Origin: a virus
Strand: one strand, 5' to 3'
IMG/VR virus record: IMGVR_UViG_3300045935_000065
Coordinates: 1 to 45,556 of that record
DNA length: 45,556 nt
This document shows, in pieces, positions 28,089 to 36,891 of this stretch. The stretch's first letter is position 1; the number at the start of each line of letters is the position of its first letter. Made by a program: the position numbers and the translations under genes. Below the pieces are notes generated by a model that was not told where the DNA came from, made no database searches, and was given only the letters and a program-made list of their open reading frames with translations.

Positions 28089-28920
28089 TAAGCCGTTGAT
28101 CTTGCGCCCATATTTCGGGATATGTTACAGCCAGCGGCCATGGGCGGTGATCATTCCGGGTTTTGGAATAAAATAGGGGCCGGATATCCGCGCACCCTGC
28201 GCCGGACGGGCGTCAGGCGGGCGGGGGGCGGCGGTCCTGGGGAATTTCGGCGGCGGAGCTCGGCGCCGATCGGTGGCGCTGCCGGCCTCGAGCTGGGCCT
28301 GGTCGGGGGCCCGGGCGCGGATCTCGGGTGGATTGGCCGGCTTCAACGAAATCAAGGGCTTAGCTACGCCGCGGCGGGCGGCGTCGCATGGCGGCCGTCC
28401 TATGGGCAGGCGCAAGCCATTGATCGGGGGGCGGATTCGGAGGCGCGTCGTCTAATCGCCAATTTGACGGAGGGTCGCTGCGAGCTGGGCGGCCTGGTCG
28501 CCGGCGGCGGGCGGATCGGGAGGGCCTCGCGGCCTGGCCGCGGCCGGCCGGCCTCGATCGCGCGACCCCCCTTTCCCCCTTTCGGCCGATCGGCGCCCGC
28601 TCCGGGGGTCGCGTTCGGCGGAGCTGGCATCTGTGAAAATTCGATCCGCCTTCGCCAAGGCTTCGGCGGACAAGGCCAGCGCCGGCCAATCGGCGGTGCT
28701 CTGGCCTGTTTGAGCAAGCGGTTGGGCCGCGCACTTTCCAAATCGCAAAACGGATCGGGGTCCGGGCGGTTCTTCCACCCCTGCCAAATGGGGTCGGGGG
28801 TTCGGGAGCCGCGCGCGGGGCAATGCGCCGGCGGGCTAGAGGGCCGCGCCGGGGAGCGTGCTGCGATCGGGTTGGGGCATGAGAGGCTGGCGCCTTTCGT
28901 GGAGCGAATCGGGCGAGGCT
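28089..28920. other. Long GC-rich region without an assignable gene
   Basis: About 830 bp. Several long open frames on both strands have low-complexity Arg/Pro/Gly-rich translations with no ribosome site. A minus frame ending QAAQLAATLRQIGD at 28452, and another at 28125-28415, could be degraded genes. ATGTTACA at about 28122 resembles an operator half site. A repeat A copy lies at 28643-28674. It may be a leader, an origin flank or decayed coding DNA. Confidence 0.4.
28643..28674 (+). repeat. Repeat A copy, intergenic
   Basis: Full-length GATCCGCC...GGCGGACAAG palindrome within the geneless region before the small terminase gene. Confidence 0.85.
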
Positions 28921-29715
28921 ATGCCTGCCGGGCGGGTGCTGTCAATGGCTGAAGCCGGTGCCCTCGAACGCGCGTTTCGCGACGTCTGCGAGGGCGGCGC
29001 GATGGCTGGCGTGGATGCGGAGCCGTTGCTGCTCGACGGGATGCGCGATGCGCGGGGGAAGCTGCCGACGGATGTGTTTCGGCGGTTGCGGAAGGGCGAG
29101 GCACGGCGGCCTGGCAGGCCCCCCGGGGCCGGGAACAAGCGCAACCAGAAGCTCGCCCAGCTGATCTGCCAGCAGCACGGCGATCCCGTCATGTACATGG
29201 CGAGCATTTATTCGATGCCGACCGACCAGCTCGTCGAATTGCTGCGGCTGGCGGACGATTCGGCGGAGATGGAGGAAAGGCTCTACCGCCTCGCCGAAAA
29301 GATTGAGGGCGATGTTTCGGGCCTGCTCGGCAAGGCAAATCTCAATGCGGGCCAGCTCAAGGCGCTCGACGGGCTGATCGACCGGCTCGGCGACATCGCC
29401 AAGGTGCTGCGGGTGAAGCCGGGCGATCTCGCGGTAAAGGCGCTGGCGCTGCAGAAGCAGGCCGCCCAGGCCGTCGCCGAATATGTCCACGGCAAGCAGC
29501 CGGTGAGCGTGGAGGTCAAGGGCCGGGTGGACGCGGTGATCTTCGCGCCGGGGCTGGGCGGTGCGCAGCCGATCGGCGACCCGCGCATGGTCGAGGCCGA
29601 AATCCGCAAGCGCGGGCTGGACGCAATCGACTTCGAAGGCATGAAACTGTTGCCGGGGGTCGAAGTCGATTCCGCCGAGGATGACGAATCCGAGGAGGGC
29701 GCCGACAATGGCTGA
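28921..29715 (+). CDS. Terminase small subunit (putative)
   Basis: 264 aa from the ATG at 28921 (a longer start at 28858 and a shorter one at 28948 are possible). A basic stretch GEARRPGRPPGAGNKRNQKL at about residues 58-77 precedes a helical region (MPTDQLVELLRLADDSAEME) and a C-terminal region with KVLRVKPGDL and an acidic tail (SAEDDESEEG). The basic linker followed by oligomerising helices, and the place before the terminase large subunit, fit a DNA-recognition small subunit. The tRNA and element B now separate the two terminase genes. Confidence 0.62.
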   Translation: MPAGRVLSMAEAGALERAFRDVCEGGAMAGVDAEPLLLDGMRDARGKLPTDVFRRLRKGEARRPGRPPGAGNKRNQKLAQLICQQHGDPVMYMASIYSMPTDQLVELLRLADDSAEMEERLYRLAEKIEGDVSGLLGKANLNAGQLKALDGLIDRLGDIAKVLRVKPGDLAVKALALQKQAAQAVAEYVHGKQPVSVEVKGRVDAVIFAPGLGGAQPIGDPRMVEAEIRKRGLDAIDFEGMKLLPGVEVDSAEDDESEEGADNG

Positions 29716-29892
29716 CCTCCACACAATGATCCCGGGCTCCCCCATGGAACCGACCACGCCGGCGGTTCCAACTGCGCCCATCCTCGCCAAACGGGGGGTC
29801 GATCATTGCTCCTCGCCGGAAGCGGAAAGCCTGCCCGGGATGGGTGGAGAGCACCTGCAAAGAGAGGACAAGGATGGGAACGGCGTTTCGGA

Positions 29893-29966
<74 letters not shown>

Positions 29967-29988
29967 CCGAACCTTCGCCGCGCGAGCG

Positions 29989-29996
29989 TATCCTGA
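29989..29996. repeat. 8-bp target duplication, left of second IS1595 element
   Basis: TATCCTGA, repeated exactly at 31511-31518. Confidence 0.95.
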
Positions 29997-30025
29997 GGGA
30001 ATTATATACATGAGTGCTGATCCCT

Positions 30026-30157
30026 CTAGTCATCGGCCTTCGCCTTGCGCTTCAATTTGCGGGCGGTTTTCTTCGCGGCGAGGCCCTTATCCACAGGGCG
30101 ATAGGACAGCACTTTGGCCGTCACGGCGTCGAGGATGGCCCGGATTTTCTCACTCAT
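30026..30157 (-). CDS. IS1595-associated small basic protein (element B copy)
   Basis: 43 aa: MSEKIRAILDAVTAKVLSY, then PVDKGLAAKKTARKLKRKAK. Clearly homologous to the 50-aa protein of element A. The ATG overlaps the transposase stop (ATGA). Conservation in two otherwise diverged elements argues for a role in transposition or its control. Confidence 0.68.
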   Translation of the reverse strand: MSEKIRAILDAVTAKVLSYRPVDKGLAAKKTARKLKRKAKADD

Positions 30158-31071
30158 GCGATCAGTTCCTTGTAGGTGAGCCGCTGCCCGATGCTGGCGG
30201 CGAACATGCTGGCGAGACGGTCAAGCGTGTGGTGCTTCACGTCGCCTTCGTTGAGCCGGAAAGCGAACTCGCCGACATAGCGGTGCAGATGCTTCGGCGT
30301 GACGTGGTGATAAACGCCGACGATCCCGCGCTTCATGACCGCGAAGACGCTCTCGATCCCGTTCGTGGTGACGTTGCCGCGCCGGTATTCGCCCGCGCCA
30401 TGGTTGATCGCCTCGTGCGTGTAGTAGAGGCCACCGACGCGCCGATAGCCGCCCGCTTCGTCCGTGTGGACGGTCGAGCCGTATTCGATATGGCGGTGCA
30501 TGAAGCGGAGGATCGTGCGGGTGCTGGCATTGGGAACAACCGCCGCCTTCATCCGGCCCCCGCGCTCGCGAGCCGCCATAACGGGCGTCTTGCCGCCCGC
30601 GCCGCCGCCGACGCTGAGCCGCTTGGACAGGTGCTTCGCGTCCTCGCGCCCGCCGATGTAGGTTTCGTCAATCTCGACAATGCCGGAGAGCTTCGACGGG
30701 TCGTTGCCGCAAGCCTCACGAAGGCGCTGGAGCATGAACCAGGCCGTCTTTTGAGTGACGCCGATCTGCTTGGCGAGCTGGAGGCTGGAGATGCCTTTGC
30801 GGGCCGTGACGAGCAGGTACATGGCATAGAGCCACTTGTTGAGCGGGATCGGGCTCCGCTCGAATATCGTGCCGGTGCGGACGCTGAAAACCGACAGGTC
30901 CGCATTGCAGCGGTAGAGCCCGCCGCCCTTGGCATAGATGCGCTTCGTCTCGCCGCAAGCGGGGCAGACCGGGCCTTCGGGCCAGCGTTGCCCTTCGAAA
31001 TAGATGCGCGCCGACTCGGCGTCGGGGAACATCTGGAAAAGCTGGAAGGTGCTGATCGTGGACCGGCTCAT
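30154..31071 (-). CDS. IS1595-family transposase (element B)
   Basis: 305 aa with the same layout as the element A enzyme: zinc-ribbon-like CPACGETKRIY, HTH ISSLQLAKQIGVTQKTAWFM, and DDE residues Asp135 (IVEIDETYIGG), Asp at ~204 (HTDEAGG) and Glu at ~240 (GIESVFAVMKRG). The frame is intact. The region between the first and second Asp is the most different from element A. Confidence 0.95.
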   Translation of the reverse strand: MSRSTISTFQLFQMFPDAESARIYFEGQRWPEGPVCPACGETKRIYAKGGGLYRCNADLSVFSVRTGTIFERSPIPLNKWLYAMYLLVTARKGISSLQLAKQIGVTQKTAWFMLQRLREACGNDPSKLSGIVEIDETYIGGREDAKHLSKRLSVGGGAGGKTPVMAARERGGRMKAAVVPNASTRTILRFMHRHIEYGSTVHTDEAGGYRRVGGLYYTHEAINHGAGEYRRGNVTTNGIESVFAVMKRGIVGVYHHVTPKHLHRYVGEFAFRLNEGDVKHHTLDRLASMFAASIGQRLTYKELIA

Positions 31072-31421
31072 GATTCGCGCCTCACTTCGCCAATCTCGAC
31101 CGGCTCCTTGCCGCTGGGCCGAAGGGCGCTCTCCGGCGCGATGTACGGCGTCGGATCACCCTCATTGACCAGAATGTATCGGATGTGCCCGGTCGTTTTC
31201 GTGATCATCAGTGGCCGGGCTTCGCCCAGCAAATCCGCGAGCGCATATTCGCCGGGGAAGCCGGGCGGCACCGCGACAAGCACCACGGCCTCCGCTGGCA
31301 TATGCGCGGTGGCGCGGGCGCGGCTGACCTTGACGACATCGCCGGGCTTGAACACCGCCGACCCGCATTTCGGGGTTTCGCCGTGCCCTGCATCGTTAAC
31401 GAGTAAAATCGGATTGACCAT
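31068..31421 (-). CDS. Element B passenger protein, unknown
   Basis: 117 aa. The central beta-rich part (FKPGDVVKVSRARATA; AEAVVLVAVPPGFPGEY) suggests a small barrel, and the C-terminus is polar. First gene of the element B series, overlapping the transposase start by 4 nt, in the same position as the 111-aa gene of element A but unrelated in sequence. Function unknown. Confidence 0.6.
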   Translation of the reverse strand: MVNPILLVNDAGHGETPKCGSAVFKPGDVVKVSRARATAHMPAEAVVLVAVPPGFPGEYALADLLGEARPLMITKTTGHIRYILVNEGDPTPYIAPESALRPSGKEPVEIGEVRRES

Positions 31422-31510
31422 TTCAAATCGCCCTTTTCATCAAGCGGGTTATCCACATGACAAGAAGCTATCTACCCGATTGCGGTTCGGCAGTCAAGTA
31501 TATAAGTCCC

Positions 31511-31518
31511 TATCCTGA
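31511..31518. repeat. 8-bp target duplication, right of second IS1595 element
   Basis: TATCCTGA, identical to 29989-29996; followed by nine G. Confidence 0.95.
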
Positions 31519-31580
31519 GGGGGGGGGCAGCGGGGCGGCTGAAGTCGGCCGCGTCGAAGCGCGCCGAGCGGGAGGCCGGA

Positions 31581-31703
31581 ATGGCGCACGCCCGCGACTG
31601 GCGGTTCCGCCGCTCCGTGGCGGGGTTCCTCGACAGCCTGCTTGGGCCGGAGGAAGGGCCGCGCGCCTGCACGGTCAACCCCTTCGCGCGGCCGAGGCGG
31701 TGA
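31581..31703 (+). CDS. Small basic protein before terminase large subunit, possibly truncated by element B
   Basis: 40 aa (MAHARDWRFRRSVAGFLDSL...), with GGAGG before the ATG and its stop one base before the terminase ATG. If element B is removed, the open frame extends upstream through RLKSAASKRAEREAG and into the tRNA region, so the original start may have been lost. Arg-rich, helical; function unknown. Confidence 0.5.
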   Translation: MAHARDWRFRRSVAGFLDSLLGPEEGPRACTVNPFARPRR

Positions 31704-31704
31704 A

Positions 31705-33381
31705 ATGACCGCCGCCCCCCTCTACGAGCCCGAAGACGGCGAGGCGAAGGTTGCGACCTTCATGCCGGTTGGCCCCGTCGCCGAGCGGTTCATCAACGAC
31801 CGCAAGTTTATCTCGACGATCATGGGCCCCTACGGCTCCGCCAAGACCACGTCGTGCTTTCAGAAGATCCTCAACTGCGTGTGCTGGCAGTCGCCGTCTC
31901 CGGTGGACGGGGTGCGGCGGATCCGGGTGTGCGTGATCCGCGCGACCTATTCGCAGCTCGAGACCAACGTGATGGCCGACTGGTTTTCGTGGTTCGAGAA
32001 GACGGACAAGAATTACAACGGCGAGCTGAAAAACCACAAGCTCCGCTTCGAAATTCCGGGGCTCGATGGGCCTGGCACGGTCGCGGTCGTCGAGATCGAA
32101 ATGCTGTTCCGCGCCTTGGGCGAACGCAAGGCCGAGGAAATTTTCAAGGGCATGGCGATCACCCTGTTGTGGCTCAATGAGGTCGACACGCTCGACCTCA
32201 ACGTGCTCAAATTCGGGCTCCCGCGCGTCGGCCGCTATCCGCAGGCGAAGGACGGTGGCTGTCAATGGTCCGGCATCATCGCCGACATGAACGCGCCGGA
32301 CATCGACAATTGGACCTATGAGCTGCTGGTCGAGACCGATCGGCCCTTGCACGAGCGGATCGGGATTTCCGAAGAGCAGCTGGCCGAGCTGCAGGCGGTG
32401 CATGGCGCGGAGTTCGACATCGCCTTTCACCGGCAGCCGGGTGGGCGAACACCCGAGGCGGAGAACCTCTCGAACCTGCAAAAGGGCTATTACGAGCGCA
32501 TGCTCATCGGCCTGAACGACAACGAAATTCGTCGCTTCGTCGACAATGAGTTTGGGGCGGTGAACAACGGGCAGCCGGTTTATCCCGAGTTCATCGACCG
32601 TTTCCACATGGCGACGACGTTCCTGAAGCCGATTCCGGGGCTGCCGATCAACTTCGGCCTCGACGGCGGATCGACGCCGGCGCTGGTCGCCGGGCAGGAA
32701 AGCGATGACGGGCAGATTCGCGTCCTGGGCGAACTCGTCATCTTCAACCCGGACGCCAGCAAGACGCTGGAGAAGATGGGATCGCATGCGTTCGGCGAGG
32801 AGGCGCGGCGCTGGGTCAATGCGATGTTCCCGAACGCGAAGCTCGGCGAGGTGTGGGGAGACGAGGCGGCGTTCTACGGCGGCTTCAGCGACAAGCACGA
32901 GGAAGACATCGCATGGGTTGAGGGCTTCTCGAAGACGTTCCGGCTGAAGGTCAAGCCGGCGCCGGGGACCAAGGGCAACAGGATCGGGCCGCGGATCGAG
33001 GCGGTGCGCCATTGCCTGACCCACAATGTCGGCAACAAGCCGGGCATCATCTTCGATCCGCGCTGCCGTCACCTGCGGCGCGGGATGAACAACGGCTACA
33101 TCATCCAGCGCGTCAAATATTCGAGCGGCGGCGGACGATGGAAGGACGTTCCCGACAAGAACGATTTCAGCCACGCCCAGGACGGGCTGCAGAGCCTGGT
33201 GCTCGGCCTCAGGAAGCGCGGCCAGGTGCTCGACACGCTCGATCGGCGCGAGCAGCTGCGCCGCGCGCGGGCGCATGTTTCCTACGGCGATGATTATTTT
33301 TCCGGGCGCGGCGATGGGCGGGAGGCGGCGCAGCTTCGCCGCGAGATGGCGCGCGAGCGGCGGGTGGGGAGGGCGAGGTAA
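31705..33381 (+). CDS. terL: Terminase large subunit
   Basis: 558 aa. ATPase: Walker A GPYGSAKTTS (Lys47) and Walker B TLLWLNEVD (Glu about 159). RNase H-like nuclease: FGLDGGST (Asp about 320), VWGDEAAFYGG (Asp about 386) and DFSHAQDGLQ (about 488-494). It drives ATP-dependent DNA packaging into proheads and cuts the concatemer. One base separates it from the preceding stop, and its TAA overlaps the next ATG. Overall pattern is that of podovirus terminases. Confidence 0.93.
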   Translation: MTAAPLYEPEDGEAKVATFMPVGPVAERFINDRKFISTIMGPYGSAKTTSCFQKILNCVCWQSPSPVDGVRRIRVCVIRATYSQLETNVMADWFSWFEKTDKNYNGELKNHKLRFEIPGLDGPGTVAVVEIEMLFRALGERKAEEIFKGMAITLLWLNEVDTLDLNVLKFGLPRVGRYPQAKDGGCQWSGIIADMNAPDIDNWTYELLVETDRPLHERIGISEEQLAELQAVHGAEFDIAFHRQPGGRTPEAENLSNLQKGYYERMLIGLNDNEIRRFVDNEFGAVNNGQPVYPEFIDRFHMATTFLKPIPGLPINFGLDGGSTPALVAGQESDDGQIRVLGELVIFNPDASKTLEKMGSHAFGEEARRWVNAMFPNAKLGEVWGDEAAFYGGFSDKHEEDIAWVEGFSKTFRLKVKPAPGTKGNRIGPRIEAVRHCLTHNVGNKPGIIFDPRCRHLRRGMNNGYIIQRVKYSSGGGRWKDVPDKNDFSHAQDGLQSLVLGLRKRGQVLDTLDRREQLRRARAHVSYGDDYFSGRGDGREAAQLRREMARERRVGRAR

Positions 33382-33614
33382 TGGAGGTAGCTCCATTCGC
33401 GTTGGGCGGGCTGGTTTCGGGGATCGGCACCTTGTTGTCGAAGCCGCCCAAGCCGGTGGCGGGGCCTCCGCCGGTGACGCCGAACATGGCGGCGCAGGCG
33501 GCGATGTCCGACACGATGATGCGCCAGCGTCCCGGCGCCGGGGCGACCGAGCTTGTCGGGCGCGGCGCCGGCGAGGCGCGGACGCCGGGCGGGAAGGTTT
33601 TGCTCGGGCAGTGA
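33381..33614 (+). CDS. Small Gly/Pro-rich structural-type protein
   Basis: 77 aa (MEVAPFALGGLVSGIGTLLS...), with a hydrophobic N-terminal stretch and a Pro/Ala-rich remainder. Its ATG overlaps the terminase stop; its stop abuts a repeat A palindrome. A minor virion or assembly protein by context; unidentified. Confidence 0.6.
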   Translation: MEVAPFALGGLVSGIGTLLSKPPKPVAGPPPVTPNMAAQAAMSDTMMRQRPGAGATELVGRGAGEARTPGGKVLLGQ

Positions 33615-33688
33615 TCCGCCTCCGCCGAGGCTTCGGCGGACAAGGGCCCGAGTGGGAAGAAACTGGGCCCCGGCCTGCGCCGGGGAAC
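33613..33688 (+). repeat. Composite repeat A + repeat B in a 5' leader
   Basis: Repeat A (33613-33644) overlaps the stop codon of the previous gene. Repeat B (33663-33688) follows 18 nt later and is identical to 7419-7444. Then come a GAGGAGAG ribosome site and the ATG at 33705. The same order recurs at 38937-39023. Confidence 0.85.
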
Positions 33689-33704
33689 GAAGAGGAGAGA
33701 GACG

Positions 33705-34634
33705 ATGGCGAAGGCGACAACGCGTAAGGCGGCTGGGAAGGTTTCCGGGAGGGCGGCTCCGCCCGCCGTCGCCAAGGCTATGGCGGACAAGCCCGCGACG
33801 GAAGCGCCGCCAGCGCCGCGGCTGGTCGGGGACGATCCGCCTTCGCCTAAGGCTTCGGCGGACGAGGGTGGCGCGCCGGGCGGCGGGATCAGCGAAGAGG
33901 TTGGACCCGAGGCCGAGGGCGACCAGGACGCGCCGGTGGGCGACCCCGCCACGCGACTGGCGGCGTTCGAGCAGGGCAGCACGGCGCTCGGCGCGGTGCT
34001 CGACCGGCTCGCGCCCAACATCATCCTGCGCCACACCGACCCGATTGCCGCGGCGATGGTACTGCTCGACGAGCAGGCCGGCGCGTTGCTCGACGCGCGG
34101 CGCGATCTCGAAGCGCTGCAGGCGGCCGGATCGGCCTTCCAGGCCTCGCTGACCAAGCGCGGGTCGCCGCCGGAGGAGGGCGAGACCCTTTATGCGGCGG
34201 CGTGGCGGATCATCCACGGGCTCGACGGCGCGGCCGAAGAGCTCGCCAGGGAGCTCGCCATGCTCACCGCCGATCCGGCCAAGGCGGCGGCGATCGAGGC
34301 GAAGAAGGCGCATGCCAAGGCCGAGAAGGGCGAGGTCGCGGTGCTGGCGGATTTGCCCGACACGGCGTCGCTGACCCTGCGCTTCGCCGAGGATGACGAT
34401 CGCTTCATCGCGACGATCGCGCCGATCGCGATCGAGCGCCGCGAGCTTTCGGCGTTCGGCGGGCGCGGCGTGCTCGAGCGGGCGATCGACTTCCCGCCCG
34501 ATTCACCGCCGGCGCACATCCGCTCCGCTTGGCTGATCGCCGGGGCGAAGGCGGTCAAATGCGAGCTTCATCCAGGTATCCGCATCGGCGGCGGCAGCAT
34601 CGTGAAAATCCCCAAGGGGCATCTGGTTTTTTGA
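33705..34634 (+). CDS. Hypothetical structural/assembly protein
   Basis: 309 aa. Residues 1-85 are low-complexity (Ala/Pro/Glu/Lys) and include two repeat A copies read in frame (VAKAMADKP and PSPKASADEGG). Residues ~90-215 are helical (LLDEQAGALLDARRDLEALQ). The C-terminal ~95 residues form a beta-rich domain ending GGGSIVKIPKGHLVF. It lies between terminase and portal genes. Not recognised; the N-terminus appears to have grown by repeat insertion. Confidence 0.65.
   Translation: MAKATTRKAAGKVSGRAAPPAVAKAMADKPATEAPPAPRLVGDDPPSPKASADEGGAPGGGISEEVGPEAEGDQDAPVGDPATRLAAFEQGSTALGAVLDRLAPNIILRHTDPIAAAMVLLDEQAGALLDARRDLEALQAAGSAFQASLTKRGSPPEEGETLYAAAWRIIHGLDGAAEELARELAMLTADPAKAAAIEAKKAHAKAEKGEVAVLADLPDTASLTLRFAEDDDRFIATIAPIAIERRELSAFGGRGVLERAIDFPPDSPPAHIRSAWLIAGAKAVKCELHPGIRIGGGSIVKIPKGHLVF
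33771..33866 (+). repeat. Two coding repeat A copies
   Basis: Copies at 33771-33792 and 33834-33866, 41 bp apart, both translated in the N-terminal part of the 309-aa protein. Confidence 0.75.
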
Positions 34635-34641
34635 TCATCGT

Positions 34642-34659
34642 CCCGAAACAGGTTTCGGG
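34642..34659 (+). terminator. Hairpin between structural genes
   Basis: CCCGAAAC-AG-GTTTCGGG, 8 bp perfect stem, without a T run. It may be a weak or attenuating terminator or an RNA-processing site between the 309-aa gene and the 61-aa gene. Confidence 0.4.
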
Positions 34660-34679
34660 CCGGGCCGGAAGGTAAAGCA

Positions 34680-34865
34680 ATGGCGAGGAACGGTCGCAGC
34701 ATGAAGGGGCGCGAGTTCGATCTCTGGCGTTGGCACTTCTTCGTCAATTGTCATAGCCGCTGGACGTTGCAGTCGAGCTTTCGACGTTACACAGGCCACA
34801 CGTTCCCAATCCACTGCCTGCTCGTCCTCGGCTTCGAAGTCACTTGGTGGCGTCCGCCATGCTAG
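34680..34865 (+). CDS. Small aromatic-rich phage protein
   Basis: 61 aa with GGAAGG before the ATG. Rich in Trp/Phe/His (DLWRWHFFVNCHSRW; HCLLVLGFEVTWW) and overlapping the portal start by 7 nt. Small proteins of this look occur in other phages, without known function to me. More AT-rich than its neighbours. Confidence 0.6.
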   Translation: MARNGRSMKGREFDLWRWHFFVNCHSRWTLQSSFRRYTGHTFPIHCLLVLGFEVTWWRPPC

Positions 34866-36541
34866 ACGCCGAAACCATCCAGCGCGAGCAGGGCGTCATG
34901 GAGAGCCGGCGCTCGGCGTTCGAGGCTTTGTGGCAGGATGTCGCCCAGCTGATGCTGCCGCGGCAGGCCGATTTCCTTGGGTCCTCGACCCTGTTCGGGC
35001 GAGCGGCCCAGGGCAGGCCGCGCACCGAGCGAATCTTCGACGAGACGGCGATGCTGGCGCTCGATCATGGCTGCGCCGTGTTCGAGGGCGAGGTGATCCC
35101 GCAGGGTGGGCAGTGGCAGCGTTTCGTCACCCGCGACCCCGATCTGATGAAGGACCGCACGATCGCGCTGTGGATGGAGACGCTCGGCGACCGGCTGTTC
35201 GCTTTGCGCAATTCGCCGGTCTCCGGCTTCGCCAACCAGACCCACGAAAGCGTCGCCTCCCTGCTCTCGTTCGGCTTCCAGGGGATGTGGGTCGACGTCC
35301 GCCGCGACCGGGCGACGCGGCGCGCGACCGGGCTTTCCTACAAGTCCGAACATATCGGCCAGGTCTTCGTGCGCGAAGGCCATGACGGGCTGATCGAGAC
35401 CGTCCACCGCAAGTTCACACTCACCCACCGGCAGGCGTTGGCGAAGTGGGGCGACGACGCGCCCGAATGTGCCAGGAAGGAGGCCGGCAAGCCGAACGGC
35501 GGCAACCTCGACGCCGAATCGACCTATATCCACGTCCTCACCCCGAACCGCGACTATGAGCCGGGCCGGATCGACCGCTACGGCAAGCCGATCTATTCCT
35601 GCTATCTCTCCGTCGCCGACAAGCAGGTGTTCGACGAAGGCGGCTTCCGCTCGATGCCGCTGATCTGCTCGCGCTACGAGAAGAGCCCGTTCGAGGATTA
35701 TGGCCGCTCGCCCGGCATCAACGTGCTGCCGGCGGTGAAGGCGACGCAGCGCATGATGCGCGACCTGGTCACCGCGATCGAATTTCAGGCGCGGCCGGCG
35801 CTCGGCGCGAACGACGACATGCTCGACCAGATCCTGATGTACGAGCCGGGCGGCATCACCTACGGCGCCGTCGACGCGCGCGGCAACAAGACGGTCCAGG
35901 TTCTCTTCGAGGGAGCCGACATCGCGCCGGCGCTGCAATTGCTGCAATCGACCCGCGCCGTGATCCAGCGCGCCTTCTTCGAGGACCTCTACGTCATCCG
36001 GCAGGAGGTGAAGAGCCACGTCTCCGCCACCGAGCGGCTGCAGCGCGACCAGCAGCGCGGGCTCCTCCTGGCGCCGCTGAAGCGGCAGGAAACCGAATGG
36101 TGGGATCCGCAGACCGCGCGCGAACTGGATTGCATGGCCGAGATGGGCATGCTCGACGACATGCCCCGCGCCCTGGCCGAGGCCGGCGCCCTGTTCCAGA
36201 CCATCTACGAAAACCCGCTGGCGCGGGCGCGCAAGGCCGACCAGGCCGGCGGCTTCTACGACATGCTCGGCCAGGTCGCGCCTTTGCTCAACCTCGAGCA
36301 GGGCGCCGCGGCCGAGTTCACCCGCGTCTATCCGATGCGCAAGATTCTCCCGAACCTGGCGGCGATCCACGCCGTCCCGGCGAGCTGGGCGGCGAGCGAG
36401 GCGGAGCAGGAGGCGGACGAAGCCAAGGCGGCGCAACTCGCCGACACCGCGACCGCGCTCGACGTCGGCCAGCGCGCCAGCGAGATTGCGAGAAACGTCG
36501 CCGCGTCCGGCCCGCCGGCAGGGCCGGGAGGTGGCGTTTGA
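34859..36541 (+). CDS. Portal (head-tail connector) protein
   Basis: 560 aa from the ATG overlapping the upstream stop. Typical podovirus connector sequence: FEALWQDVAQLMLPRQADFL near the N-terminus, TERIFDETAMLALDH, FEDYGRSPGINVLPAVKATQ centrally, and RQEVKSHVSATERLQRDQQR at about 385-405. It forms the dodecameric ring at one capsid vertex and docks the terminase. Followed by a gene whose TTG start overlaps its stop. Confidence 0.9.
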   Translation: MLDAETIQREQGVMESRRSAFEALWQDVAQLMLPRQADFLGSSTLFGRAAQGRPRTERIFDETAMLALDHGCAVFEGEVIPQGGQWQRFVTRDPDLMKDRTIALWMETLGDRLFALRNSPVSGFANQTHESVASLLSFGFQGMWVDVRRDRATRRATGLSYKSEHIGQVFVREGHDGLIETVHRKFTLTHRQALAKWGDDAPECARKEAGKPNGGNLDAESTYIHVLTPNRDYEPGRIDRYGKPIYSCYLSVADKQVFDEGGFRSMPLICSRYEKSPFEDYGRSPGINVLPAVKATQRMMRDLVTAIEFQARPALGANDDMLDQILMYEPGGITYGAVDARGNKTVQVLFEGADIAPALQLLQSTRAVIQRAFFEDLYVIRQEVKSHVSATERLQRDQQRGLLLAPLKRQETEWWDPQTARELDCMAEMGMLDDMPRALAEAGALFQTIYENPLARARKADQAGGFYDMLGQVAPLLNLEQGAAAEFTRVYPMRKILPNLAAIHAVPASWAASEAEQEADEAKAAQLADTATALDVGQRASEIARNVAASGPPAGPGGGV

Positions 36542-36891
36542 GCAGCATCGCCGACGACGTCCGCCGCATCCAGTATAGCGCCGAGGCGCGGCTGAGCGAG
36601 CTCCGCCGCGTCCGCGACCGGCTGCTCGATCCGGTGCAATCGGTGGCGCGGCTGTTCATGGACGAGAAGGACGGGAAGCTGCGCGCCGGCGCCGGCGAGT
36701 GGCTGGAGCGGCTTGCGCGCGAGAATTTCGTGTCGAAGCCGACCCTCGTCCCCGGCGATCGCGAGCAGAGCCTGATCAACGAGGGGCGGCGGCTGCTCGC
36801 CCTCGACATCCTCAAATCCGTGTCGCTCGATTGCGAGCGGCTCGAAAATATCGAAGCGCAAATCATGGAGATTGAACATGCCGGAAGGTGA
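36538..36891 (+). CDS. Small helical protein with TTG start
   Basis: 117 aa. The TTG overlaps the portal stop (TTGA) and is preceded at correct spacing by GGGAGGTGG, which fixes this unusual start. Long helices (SAEARLSELRRVRDRLLDPV; ERLENIEAQIMEIEH) suggest a coiled coil. It overlaps the scaffold gene by 14 nt. Perhaps an assembly or head-completion factor; unknown. Confidence 0.65.
   Translation: MSSIADDVRRIQYSAEARLSELRRVRDRLLDPVQSVARLFMDEKDGKLRAGAGEWLERLARENFVSKPTLVPGDREQSLINEGRRLLALDILKSVSLDCERLENIEAQIMEIEHAGR

Larger units (their letters stand above)
29997..31510 (-). mobile_element. IS1595-family element B (1514 bp) with passenger genes
   Basis: Inverted repeats at 29997-30023 and 31484-31510 (22 of 27 matches, GGGA.TTATATAC ends), with the 8-bp duplication TATCCTGA. 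It contains three overlapping minus-strand genes: 117-aa passenger, transposase and the 43-aa accessory. TTATCCACA is present near both ends (30087-30095 and 31449-31457). Inserted between the initiator tRNA and the terminase large-subunit gene. Confidence 0.95.

Noticed and set aside
28122-28952. 276-aa plus-strand frame before the terminase small subunit
   Set aside because: Low-complexity Gly/Arg translation, no ribosome site, and it includes a host-type palindrome; it overlaps the start of the better-supported gene.
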